In this document: positions 33,683 through 41,947 of the stretch, piece after piece | How the letters are laid out: every line of letters starts with the position of its first letter | How positions within the stretch are numbered: position 1 is the first letter of the stretch | Assembly (NCBI GenBank): GCA_005884195.1 | Contig: VBBP01000050.1 | Span: forward strand, 1-64,000 | Origin: Candidatus Bathyarchaeota archaeon | Lineage (GTDB): Archaea; Thermoproteota; Bathyarchaeia; 40CM-2-53-6 | Direction of reading: 5' to 3' | DNA: 64,000 nt | Program-made: the position numbers and the translations under genes | The notes under the pieces: model-generated | Databases searched by the model: none | Seen by the model: only the letters and a program-made list of their open reading frames with translations | Told to the model about the DNA's origin: nothing

Positions 33683-35158
33683 ATGGAGCAACTAGTTATC
33701 GAGAAGAGCGAAGATGCTCTTGCTAAGGCCGCGTCTCTCGTCAAAACTCGCACTCGACTAATTCTCGCTCTAATCATTACCGCAGGGTTCCTCGACGTCA
33801 TAGACTTCTCAATCGTCCAAGTGGCCCTACCCACCATACAGACGGAACTAGTCGTCTCGATAGCAGAAAGTCAGTGGATTATAGGAGCGTACGGGCTTAC
33901 TCTGGCAGGGTTCCTACTACTCAGCGGAAGAGCAGGAGACATCTACGGTCAAAAGAAACTGTTCGTCTTCGGAATAGTTCTGTTTACCGTCGCATCCTTT
34001 ACCGGGGGATTGGCCCCATCCCTTCTCTCGCTGATCATTTCTAGGGCCATTCAGGGCATAGGAGCAGCCGTCTCGACTGCCACAGCCTTCGCAATCCTCG
34101 TAACGACCTTCCCCGAAGGAAGAGAGAGAAACCGCGCTCTTGGCATCTTCGTCTCCGTACTATCCGCAGGCTTCGCCGCGGGATCCATCTCCGGAGGCAT
34201 CCTTACCAGCGCTTTCGGCTGGAGATCAGTCCTCTTCGTCAACGTCCCCATAGGCACAGTTGCAGCCATATTCTCCCAGAGGTATCTAGCAAATAATCCC
34301 GGACGAGCCATGGACAAGCACCTAGATCTACCAGGGGCCCTGTCCGTGACCAGTGGGCTAATACTCCTGGTATACGCACTGACAAACGCCGCAAACGACG
34401 GCTTCACGTCCATCCAGACGGTCCTACCATTTGGGCTCGGTGCTTTAGTTCTGGCGGGGTTTGTAGCAATAGAGTATCGATCAAAGTCACCATTGATGCC
34501 CCTAGCGTTCTTGCGCCGTGGCACAGTCTTTACCGCGAACGTTCTCGCTCTGATACTAACATCGTCTGCTGGAGGAGTAATCTTCCTACTGACGATCTAT
34601 CTTCAGAGAGTATCGGGCTACTTGCCCTTGGCCGCGGGACTTGAATTCGTCCCGGCTGCACTGATATTCTTCTTTGTGGGAGGCTGGGGTTCATCGTGGC
34701 TCGTGAGCCGTCTTGGCTTGAAACAGGTCTTGGTGATCTCAATGGGGCTCATTACGTTTGGCTCTGCTCTGCTCACTCAGATCTCTGTCACTAGCGGCTA
34801 CTTCGGAATATTGCCTGGGATGCTGCTCTGGTCGCTTGGCGCGAGTATTGGTTTTCCAGCACTGAACATTGCTGCACTGGCCGGGACAAAGCGGGGCGAA
34901 GAGGGACTGGCCTCAGGGATAATCGGCACATCTCAGCGAGTCGGCTTCCCACTCGGCCTTGCTATGCTGCTGACTATAGCAACTGTCACGGACCCGCCGC
35001 CAGCTGGAGTCGCAAGCCAGTTAGGATCATTGACAGGCGTGGTCACGGGGTTCCAGTACGCGTTTCTGGCCTCCACGATCATCAGCGCAATAGGGCTCCT
35101 GATCGCTCTACGTGTCAAGAATCCGAGAATGAGGGTCGAAAGACTGACCTTCAGCTAG
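33683..35158 (+). CDS. DHA2-type MFS exporter (14 TM)
   Basis: 491 residues, 14 hydrophobic spans. Characteristic DHA2 sequences are DVIDFSIVQVALPTIQTEL in TM1 (with the membrane Asp), GRAGDIYGQKKLFVFG as motif A, ISRAIQGIGAAVSTATAFAI and AAGSISGGILTSAFGWR as motif C. Probably a proton-driven exporter of organic compounds. Its co-regulation with thioredoxin under an ArsR protein suggests export of a redox-active or thiol-reactive substance (inference). Shorter than, and distinct from, the DHA2 protein at 12717. Confidence 0.9.
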   Translation: MEQLVIEKSEDALAKAASLVKTRTRLILALIITAGFLDVIDFSIVQVALPTIQTELVVSIAESQWIIGAYGLTLAGFLLLSGRAGDIYGQKKLFVFGIVLFTVASFTGGLAPSLLSLIISRAIQGIGAAVSTATAFAILVTTFPEGRERNRALGIFVSVLSAGFAAGSISGGILTSAFGWRSVLFVNVPIGTVAAIFSQRYLANNPGRAMDKHLDLPGALSVTSGLILLVYALTNAANDGFTSIQTVLPFGLGALVLAGFVAIEYRSKSPLMPLAFLRRGTVFTANVLALILTSSAGGVIFLLTIYLQRVSGYLPLAAGLEFVPAALIFFFVGGWGSSWLVSRLGLKQVLVISMGLITFGSALLTQISVTSGYFGILPGMLLWSLGASIGFPALNIAALAGTKRGEEGLASGIIGTSQRVGFPLGLAMLLTIATVTDPPPAGVASQLGSLTGVVTGFQYAFLASTIISAIGLLIALRVKNPRMRVERLTFS

Positions 35159-35192
35159 AACGTGTTTCTGCATCGGGAAAGGCCCATCACAT

Positions 35193-35681
35193 CTAGTTTT
35201 TGCCCTTGGTGTTCAGAATGTTAGAAACGTAGTCCATGAAGGGCTTGTCGTACATTCCTTCCGAGCTTCGATGAACATCCTTGAACATTGGGTGTTTCGC
35301 TATGGCCTCTAGGAAAGCGGACCACTGATTCCAGGTTTCTCTGTCAATCCATTTTCTCCTGTAGAGGAGGTGTGTTCTCTCGAAAAGTCCGTACAGCAGT
35401 ACGAGGTAGTTTCGGACTGTCATGTCATCTGCGGAGAGTGACGCCATGGTCGAACTTGGATTGATGGCCTTCGCCATGTCGATTTGCAACTTGCTCAGTT
35501 CAGGCTTTTCTAGAACCAATCTTATCGCGTCTGTATAATCATCTAGGATCTTTTGGTACGCGGCTTCTTTGGTGGCTTTGTTTTGGGTTCGAAACGACAT
35601 TATGAAGATGACCAGTGTAAGTGTGAGAACGGCTGTTTGTGCGATAGTGCTGAACACAATCGGGTCAGTTATGTCAATCAA
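35193..35681 (-). CDS. membrane-anchored hypothetical protein
   Basis: 162 residues with one N-terminal span (VFSTIAQTAVLTLTLVIFIM) and a helical cytoplasmic part (YQKILDDYTDAIRLVLEK, then RRKWIDRETWNQWSAFLEAI). The layout resembles DUF4760-type proteins of unknown function. No partner gene is evident; it converges with the exporter gene. Confidence 0.6.
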   Translation of the reverse strand: MIDITDPIVFSTIAQTAVLTLTLVIFIMSFRTQNKATKEAAYQKILDDYTDAIRLVLEKPELSKLQIDMAKAINPSSTMASLSADDMTVRNYLVLLYGLFERTHLLYRRKWIDRETWNQWSAFLEAIAKHPMFKDVHRSSEGMYDKPFMDYVSNILNTKGKN

Positions 35682-35993
35682 AGCTAAGGGTCCCCAGTAT
35701 TGCCTCTATCAATGATGAAGCCTGGGCTTTATTCCATCCATCCGTGCCACTTTTGAATCAGTTCCTTGAACTTTCGGGATCTCAGCGGTCTTGTCATATG
35801 AAGGCATCCGTTGTCCAAATGTTGCTCCCCTCTACTGGAGCAATCATAGTGATAGCATCACTTCCCCACTTCGGGACAACAATTGCTTTGCGTGAGTCTA
35901 GAACTGGGGTTTCAACACGCATATGGGCCAGGAAAGAACCCGGGCCCTGTCCTAAACCCTATTATCGCATACTAGTTCTCGCAGATTCCAATA
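35682..35993. other. 312-bp intergenic stretch
   Basis: Divergent promoter region between the 35193 and 35994 genes. CCTATTATCGCATA, about 30 bp before the start at 35994, may be its TATA region. Short open frames here look like extensions of shadow frames; no gene is supported. Confidence 0.3.
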
Positions 35994-37055
35994 ATGCTGC
36001 GAAGGCTTCACATAGGCACATTCCGCCCGGCCTTGTCCTTCATAGGTCTATTATCATTCATAACCAGCTTCTTCGGGTCACGACTTTTCGCAACACTCAA
36101 CCCAACGATTGTGATCCAACAACAGGGAATTCATTTCCACCATTTCTGGTACGGAATAGCTTTGATGGGGATTGCAGGATGGCTTGCGATTACTTGGAAG
36201 AGCGAGAGGCTCGACCGGGCCTACGCGGTCATGTACGGTCTTGGAGCCGGATTCATCGGCGACGAGGTCGGACTCCTACTTACCCTCGGCAACTACCAGT
36301 CTGAGCTAACCTATGATTTCTTCATCGGAGCAATCTCGGCTAGTATACTGCTTCTGTTGGTCATCAGGTATCGTGTCGTCCTGAAGAGAGAGGTGTCCTA
36401 TCTGATGACCCGTGAAGGGCTGGCTCTTTTGGGCGTGTTCGTTACAGGATTTTCTCTCATTCTCTTTGCTTTCGGGTCGTTGAGTTTTGGAACACCTCTC
36501 GCGCTTGTCGGAATCGTCGTCATTCTGAGAGAGGTGTTAGTGAAGCACGACACAGTTCTTGAAGGTAGGATGCCTAGAGGTGTCTCGTTCATAGCGGCCT
36601 TGTCTATTCTCGGTGGAGCAAACCTCATACTTGCTGGAATCGGAAACATTCTCTTTCCACCAGTCATCAATACGTATGACTTTGCTGGAATAGGCCTCCC
36701 TGCTGGAAGTGTTGCATTAATCTCAGCAATCTTCTTGCTTCTTGCCTTCGTCGCATTGGCTCTCGGCTCTCTCAAGATTCTGGCGGGGCTGGTGCTCCGG
36801 ACGGGCAAGAGCTGGGCTTGGAGTCTTGGAATAGCAACAAGCATATCCTCGATTTTCCTCGACGCATCCTCGCTGGGGGCGAGTCCTGAATTGCTTTCTG
36901 GATTGCTCACAGGGAACGGTATCGAGTTTCCGACATCCATCATTGCGATTATCTATCTAACGAGACCGTATGTGAAAGCCTTCTACAGAAATGTTCCCAG
37001 CGCAGTCGCACAAACGAAAGGCTCTGAGCCAGGGATTGCCGAGGTCAGCCGTTGA
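35994..37055 (+). CDS. polytopic membrane protein, unknown
   Basis: 353 residues with about nine spans. A His-rich motif, QQGIHFHHFWYGIALMGIAG, lies after the first span, and GLGAGFIGDEVGLLLTLGNY follows in a loop; similar HFHHFxYG motifs occur in uncharacterised membrane proteins and may bind metal or haem. The central spans contain ALLGVFVTGFSLILFAFG. The last 11 bases overlap, tail to tail, the DUF1634 gene. No function can be assigned. Confidence 0.65.
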   Translation: MLRRLHIGTFRPALSFIGLLSFITSFFGSRLFATLNPTIVIQQQGIHFHHFWYGIALMGIAGWLAITWKSERLDRAYAVMYGLGAGFIGDEVGLLLTLGNYQSELTYDFFIGAISASILLLLVIRYRVVLKREVSYLMTREGLALLGVFVTGFSLILFAFGSLSFGTPLALVGIVVILREVLVKHDTVLEGRMPRGVSFIAALSILGGANLILAGIGNILFPPVINTYDFAGIGLPAGSVALISAIFLLLAFVALALGSLKILAGLVLRTGKSWAWSLGIATSISSIFLDASSLGASPELLSGLLTGNGIEFPTSIIAIIYLTRPYVKAFYRNVPSAVAQTKGSEPGIAEVSR

Positions 37056-37431
37056 AGAGAGGGATCAGGGGCGTCGCTAGCATGCTGAATAGAAGAATTG
37101 CTAGGACAGTTGCTGTCAGATAGACAAACATCCGATCCTTCTCGGCCGCAAACAGGAATAGGGAAAGTGCAACCCTAACGATGGGGGTTGCGAGAAGGAC
37201 GAGGAAGCCGAGCGCTATTATTGAAAAGGGGTTGAGAGATAGGAGTCCCGAGGATATGCTAGCGAGGCTGACCGGGAAGTTGCCGTGCGGAATCAAGCCT
37301 GGATTGTACTGGAGATATGCGGATGTATCGTCGAGGGAATGATTCGCTACGAACAGTGCTGCTCCGATGGCGATTACACCGCCCGAGAGTAGGACGCCAA
37401 CCCTGAGCACTATTCCGAGGATGCGGTTCAT
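37045..37431 (-). CDS. DUF1634 membrane protein
   Basis: 128 residues, three spans: IVLRVGVLLSGGVIAIGAAL, the Pro-containing segment with FSIIALGFLVLLATPIVRVA, and FVYLTATVLAILLFSML. The ATPIVRVALSLFLF segment is characteristic of DUF1634. This family is regularly encoded next to TauE/SafE permeases, as here (62 bp apart, same strand), so it is probably an accessory subunit of that permease. Confidence 0.85.
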   Translation of the reverse strand: MNRILGIVLRVGVLLSGGVIAIGAALFVANHSLDDTSAYLQYNPGLIPHGNFPVSLASISSGLLSLNPFSIIALGFLVLLATPIVRVALSLFLFAAEKDRMFVYLTATVLAILLFSMLATPLIPLFNG

Positions 37432-37493
37432 CGATTTAGGGTCTTTCAGATTTATCGTCTTACCCTCCGCTTTGCCTGTTTCCGCATCCGAAA

Positions 37494-38330
37494 TCAGAAT
37501 CCTAGTGCCCTGATGATTAGTTCTATAGCTGAGGCTGCTAGGACGAGTGCGAAGATCTTTCTGACGGCTGTGTTCTTGGCCCTCACTAAGAAGTGCGTTC
37601 CAATGGACGCACCGATGAGGATGCCTAGAGCCACTGGCGCAGTTATCAGCGGGTTCACGTCTCCGCGCGCAAAGTAGATTCCAGCACTCGCGGCAGCCGT
37701 GACTCCAATCATGAAGTTGGAGGTTGTCGTGGAGACTTTCATCGGAAGCTTCATCGCGAGATCCATTGAGAGAACCTTGAAAGTTCCGCTTCCTATTCCG
37801 AGGAGCCCAGAGATCAACCCGGCTACGAGCATGCCGGCTAGACCTTTTCCGGGATTTGTGGCATTGTACTCGATCTTCCTACCATCGCGCTCTACATAGT
37901 CGCCTTGCAGGTTGAGTTTCTTCGCGAGTCCCTTCAGTTCCTGTTTTGTTGGATACTCTTCGCCTATCTTGCGTACGAGGGGCACGAGGGATATGATCAG
38001 GATGGTTCCGAAGATGGCTTCGAGTATCGTGGCGCTGAGATATGCAGCGATGGCCGCGCCGATTATTGCACCGGTGGTAGTGGCTGTTTCGAGGAACATG
38101 CCGATTCTCAGATTTGTTATCCGGTCCTTGACGTAGGCAGCGGCGGCGCCGCTGGAGGTTGCTATTATAGAGACGATGCTCGCTCCAATGGCGTAGTGAA
38201 TGTCAACGCCCAGGAAAAGTGTGAGGATCGGGATCACGATCAGGCCGCCGCCTATTCCAACGATGGAACCAAGCGCACCGGCTGCGATGGAGGCGATGAA
38301 CAGTGTCAAGAAGAATAGGATTACAATCAT
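37494..38330 (-). CDS. TauE/SafE (DUF81) family anion permease
   Basis: 278 residues, about eight spans in two homologous halves. Each half has the family motif: GIGGGLIVIPILTLFLG after TM1 and GLLGIGSGTFKVLSM in the second half. Family members move sulfite, sulfonates or other organosulfur anions; the substrate here is not determined. It forms an operon with DUF1634 downstream. Confidence 0.9.
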   Translation of the reverse strand: MIVILFFLTLFIASIAAGALGSIVGIGGGLIVIPILTLFLGVDIHYAIGASIVSIIATSSGAAAAYVKDRITNLRIGMFLETATTTGAIIGAAIAAYLSATILEAIFGTILIISLVPLVRKIGEEYPTKQELKGLAKKLNLQGDYVERDGRKIEYNATNPGKGLAGMLVAGLISGLLGIGSGTFKVLSMDLAMKLPMKVSTTTSNFMIGVTAAASAGIYFARGDVNPLITAPVALGILIGASIGTHFLVRAKNTAVRKIFALVLAASAIELIIRALGF

Positions 38331-38361
38331 TTTTGCAAGGGTCCGGAGTACGGTTTCTTAA

Positions 38362-39378
38362 TTAAGCCACGGCACGGCTGGAACTTGCGGGTTCCACGAA
38401 GGGCGGGGCGCGGGAAAATCGACCACCCCCGGGGGTCGAGAAGAGCATGCTTATTTTTGTAGGGTCTGAGGTTCTCTGCAGTTGAAGATATTCGGCTTCT
38501 ATCTTCCCGCCTGATTTGAGGTAGAGAAGGGATCCGGGTGCAAGATGGTCAAGGAGGGCCAGTGTGTAGACTTTCATCCTCTTCTGGTGTAGTCGTTGTG
38601 CTTCGCGAATAGCGGCACTCATTAGGGCTGATCCGATCCTCTTTTCGCGGAACTTGGGAAGCACGTACGCTCCGTTGAATCTAGCTTCACCGGACCCGTA
38701 GGCGTCGGGCCGGAGAATGGCTAACCCGGCTAGTTTCTCGTCAAGGAAGGCTCCTATCCAGCCGGGCTCCGTGCCGACGGACTCTTTGACCCAGCTCTGG
38801 AGTTCTTCCGGTCCGCCCTGTTCTTCAATCCACCAGTCCCAATAGGGACGAAGTCCTTCAACCCATACTTCTGCTGCTTCGTTCGCATGTTCCTTCGACA
38901 GTTCCTCGGTCTGAACATTGCCGCGTTCTGTCGGCTGCTCGATTAGCTCCCAGCCTATCATGATGGATCTCCTGACGGGTTCAAAGCCGGCATTCTTGTA
39001 GACGTCGACGTAGGGCTGAATGGCCGGAACGAACGCACTCAAGGATTCTGCGTGGTTCGACTCAGCATAATGTCTCGCTTTTGAGACAAGGTTCTGCGCT
39101 AGTGGGATCCTCGATTCTCCATTTTTCACCGCTAGGTATCTGAGCTCATGCCATTTCTTGCGGGGAAGATCTCTAAGACCTACGCACCCAATAGCCGAAC
39201 CGTTCTTCTCAGCGATTAAAGATCCCTCTCGGTTTAGAGAGGGTCCGGTTATCTCGGCCTTAAGACGAGGAAGATATTCGAGTGATTCGTACGAATTTCT
39301 CAGGAGTTCGAAGAATATGTTTTCGTCTCCAGGTCGAAAACTTCTGACTGTTACCTCGGACACTTCCTGAATCTGCAT
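38362..39378 (-). CDS. tandem-GNAT acetyltransferase with repeat-derived C-terminus
   Basis: 338 residues with two GNAT folds. The first half has weak acetyl-CoA signatures (AIGCVGLRDLPRKKWHELRY). The second half has the clear motif AYVLPKFREKRIGSALMSAA (R/Q-x-x-G-x-A type). The acceptor is unknown. Residues from about 307 onward (MLFSTPGGGRFSRAPPFVE) are encoded by the 65-bp dispersed repeat, so the natural C-terminus was probably altered by its insertion. It is divergent from the TPR gene. Confidence 0.8.
   Translation of the reverse strand: MQIQEVSEVTVRSFRPGDENIFFELLRNSYESLEYLPRLKAEITGPSLNREGSLIAEKNGSAIGCVGLRDLPRKKWHELRYLAVKNGESRIPLAQNLVSKARHYAESNHAESLSAFVPAIQPYVDVYKNAGFEPVRRSIMIGWELIEQPTERGNVQTEELSKEHANEAAEVWVEGLRPYWDWWIEEQGGPEELQSWVKESVGTEPGWIGAFLDEKLAGLAILRPDAYGSGEARFNGAYVLPKFREKRIGSALMSAAIREAQRLHQKRMKVYTLALLDHLAPGSLLYLKSGGKIEAEYLQLQRTSDPTKISMLFSTPGGGRFSRAPPFVEPASSSRAVA
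38394..38458 (-). repeat. 65-bp dispersed repeat, copy B
   Basis: Inverted relative to copy A at 16689-16750 and nearly identical: AAAATAAGCATGCTCTTCTC, then CGACC...GGTCG arms and CCCGCCCTTCGTG. Differences are one T to C change, extension of the central C/G run, and one extra C. It overlaps the 3' end of the GNAT gene in frame. Confidence 0.85.
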
Positions 39379-39444
39379 TACGGTCTAACCAGATGGCTCT
39401 CATGATAATAAGAGAACCGCTATGTATCGTCGTTTGGGGCAAGG

Positions 39445-40353
39445 GTGTCCGTGGTCGAAGTAGCTGATGGGGTGGGGCGAAAAACCAAGCTTCCAGACTT
39501 TGACAGCCTCTGGGATTATGACCATCCGGGCGCGACTGAGAGAAGATTCCGCGAACTTCTCCCCGCGGCACTAGACTCAAGAGACCTGACATATCTGTCA
39601 CAACTTCTCACCCAGATTTCAAGAGCGGAGGGTTTACAGCGTAAATTCCAAGACGCTCATATGACTCTGGACCGAGTCCAGAAGGCCCTAGAAAAGACTG
39701 ACGACAGGACGAGGGTCCGGTATCTTCTTGAACGTGGAAGAGTCTTCAATTCCTCGGGAAAGCAGGACGATGCTCGTCCTCTGTTCCTCGAAGCACTAGA
39801 TCTCGCGGTCAAGTCCAAAGATGACTCTTATGCTGTTGACGCCGCGCATATGATGGCTATAGTCGAGACAGCCGAGAAACAGTTGCAGTGGAATCTGAAA
39901 GCGCTCGATCTTGCTGAGAATTCTGCGGAAGAAAAAGCGAGAAAGTGGAGGGGCAGCATCTACAACAACCTAGGCTGGACTTACTTCGAACAACAACAGT
40001 ATGAAGAGTCCCTCCTCATGTTCGAGAAAGCTCTAGAATTCCAGCAACAGCAGAGTGATCCGAGCAGGATCATGATAGCAAAGTGGTGCGTTGCCAAGAC
40101 TCTCAGGATGATGGATCATACTGAGGAGGCTCTGGAAATGCAGCGAGACCTATACGAGCAATATCAGGCGGCCGGCAAGAGGAGCGGATACGTCTATGAG
40201 GAGATCGCTGAATGCATGACAGTAATGGGTCAAGAGCAAGAAGCTCAGGGATGGTTCGCGGCCGCCTACGAGGAACTCTCAAAGGATCCCCGGCTCGCAA
40301 ACGAACAAGACAGGCTCAACCGGCTCAAAGAACTGGGAAAAATTGACTCATAA
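39445..40353 (+). CDS. tetratricopeptide-repeat protein
   Basis: 302 residues from GTG 39445. After a charged N-terminus there are about six helix-pair repeats with TPR spacing; the clearest are RVRYLLERGRVFNSSGKQDD and YNNLGWTYFEQQQYEESLLM, with the canonical W/L/G/Y/A positions, and later QRDLYEQYQAAGKRSGYVYE. Such proteins are interaction scaffolds. It precedes the PiT transporter by 30 bp on the same strand, so they may be co-transcribed. Confidence 0.8.
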   Translation: MSVVEVADGVGRKTKLPDFDSLWDYDHPGATERRFRELLPAALDSRDLTYLSQLLTQISRAEGLQRKFQDAHMTLDRVQKALEKTDDRTRVRYLLERGRVFNSSGKQDDARPLFLEALDLAVKSKDDSYAVDAAHMMAIVETAEKQLQWNLKALDLAENSAEEKARKWRGSIYNNLGWTYFEQQQYEESLLMFEKALEFQQQQSDPSRIMIAKWCVAKTLRMMDHTEEALEMQRDLYEQYQAAGKRSGYVYEEIAECMTVMGQEQEAQGWFAAAYEELSKDPRLANEQDRLNRLKELGKIDS

Positions 40354-40383
40354 GACAACTAGGACTGAAGAGGGCCCCCTTCT

Positions 40384-41364
40384 TTGATTTCGCTTGTTGA
40401 AGAAATAGGCCTCGCGGCTCTATTCCTTCTAGCCTTCGCCAACGGGGCCAACGATGCTGGAAAAAGTGTAGCGTCGCTCATGGTCCCGGGACCCTCCGGC
40501 TTTGTACCAAGGCGTAAGCCTCTCCTCTGGGGAGGCTTCTTCACCGGGATTGGAAGCCTCTCGGCGATTCTGATCTCGAGTAGGCTCTTCTCAGTCTTCA
40601 CTCCGCAAAGTCTCCTACGGGCGACACCAGAGTCGCATTTCATCCTAGCGGCGCTTGCTGGTGCAACGTTGTGGATTCTTGGTGCGACTCTACTTCGGCT
40701 TCCTGTCTCCTCGACACATGCGATTGTCGGGGCTATTGTATTCTTGGCGGTTTACCTGTTCGGATTCTCGGGGATTCAATGGGATTTCCTATTGGTCAGG
40801 GTTTTACTTCCCCTGGCAGCAGGACCGATAGCTGCGATGATAGGAGTATACGCGTTCGATCGAGCAACGCGTCGATCAGGAGTGCCTGGTAAAGAGAAGC
40901 CTGGGCTGGCGCGCATAACGCACTGGGGGTCGGGAGCGGCCGCTGCTTATGCGAGAGGGGTTAATGATGCTCCGAAGATGGCGGCGCTGGGGGCATTCTT
41001 TCTCCTCGCGAATCCTTCCGAGGCAGTCTGGCTCCCATACACGATTGTTGCCGTTGCTGTATTTCTCGGGTCACTGGTGCTGGGTCATCGGGTGGCGCAG
41101 ACTGTAATGGGCAAGCATGTCACAATGGACCCGGTTCAGCGGTCGAAGGCCGGCGCGGCCACTGCTCTAGTGGTGGGTGCCGCAGCTTTCCTAGGAGCGC
41201 CCATGTCCACAACACAGGTGCACGAGGGATCGAACGCAGGGATAGGCGGAGAACGAAAGGTTGTCAAGTCCGTTCTAAGAGGGATGATCCTGCCCTGGCT
41301 AGTGACCCTGCCCGCCGCAGGCATGCTCGCCATCTCAATGTCATATCTCGGAGCGTTGATCTAG
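40384..41364 (+). CDS. pit: PiT-family inorganic phosphate transporter
   Basis: 326 residues, about ten spans. The duplicated PiT signature is present: FANGANDAGKSVA with PVSSTHAIVGA in the first half and ARGVNDAPKMAALG with PMSTTQVHEGS in the second. It imports phosphate with a cation (H+ or Na+). The second repeat has Gln in place of the usual His (TTQVH versus STHA). Start is TTG 40384. Shorter than bacterial Pit, which have a larger central loop. Confidence 0.93.
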   Translation: MISLVEEIGLAALFLLAFANGANDAGKSVASLMVPGPSGFVPRRKPLLWGGFFTGIGSLSAILISSRLFSVFTPQSLLRATPESHFILAALAGATLWILGATLLRLPVSSTHAIVGAIVFLAVYLFGFSGIQWDFLLVRVLLPLAAGPIAAMIGVYAFDRATRRSGVPGKEKPGLARITHWGSGAAAAYARGVNDAPKMAALGAFFLLANPSEAVWLPYTIVAVAVFLGSLVLGHRVAQTVMGKHVTMDPVQRSKAGAATALVVGAAAFLGAPMSTTQVHEGSNAGIGGERKVVKSVLRGMILPWLVTLPAAGMLAISMSYLGALI

Positions 41365-41412
41365 CGAGAATATCATATCGGGTGATATGCAGGGGAAATA
41401 CGTAACCACGAA

Positions 41413-41808
41413 CTATCGTGCTGTGGGTTTCCTGGAGGGCCTCGAACGCTGGGTGACTATCTCTCTCCCATCATAAGCAATTTCTATCCAGTACCCGTCT
41501 GGGTCTCTGATTTTGATGCTTCTATACTTCTCGTCCGTCATATCTTGGTAAATTCGAATGTTTTTGCTTCTGAGCCAAGCTCGCCACTTGTCAACTTTGA
41601 AAGGTGAATCGACACGGAAACCGAAATGGAAGTCAGAGATTCCGTAACCCTTTCCATGCAGTACGAGCAGATCCGCCCCTGAAGGAACATAGGCTGCTCG
41701 CTGCCCGCTGGCCCTGCCTCTCAGGCCCAGAATGTTTCTGTAGAACCTCACCGATCTTTCAAGATCGGTCACCATCAGACCGACGTGGCCTATTCCTAAA
41801 TTTGCCAT
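41413..41808 (-). CDS. glyoxalase/VOC-superfamily protein
   Basis: 131 residues from ATG 41808 (GIGHVGLMVTDLERSVRFYR); an upstream start at 41883 would add 25 basic residues. VOC hallmarks are the metal-type His in the first strand, FYRNILGLRGRASG, the second His region ISDFHFGFRVDS and IKIRDPDGYWIEIAYDG with its Glu. Three ligands (His, His, Glu) are in place, so a metal-dependent dioxygenase, lyase or resistance function is possible. It converges with the PiT gene. Confidence 0.85.
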   Translation of the reverse strand: MANLGIGHVGLMVTDLERSVRFYRNILGLRGRASGQRAAYVPSGADLLVLHGKGYGISDFHFGFRVDSPFKVDKWRAWLRSKNIRIYQDMTDEKYRSIKIRDPDGYWIEIAYDGREIVTQRSRPSRKPTAR

Positions 41809-41947
41809 TGAGCCGGGACGTAACCGCCTTGGCGTTCCGGATCTCATGAGGATTCGTCGTCCGACGTTGGATTTATCGTTCATCAGTAATCAGGCGCCGG
41901 GGCAGAACAAGTGCTTGATCGTACGGTTGCGGTTTAGTGGAAGATTG

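Noticed and set aside
41370..41388. ATATCA/TGATAT inverted repeat between pit and the VOC gene
   Set aside because: Short A/T stem between convergent genes; could be a terminator but is too weak to call.
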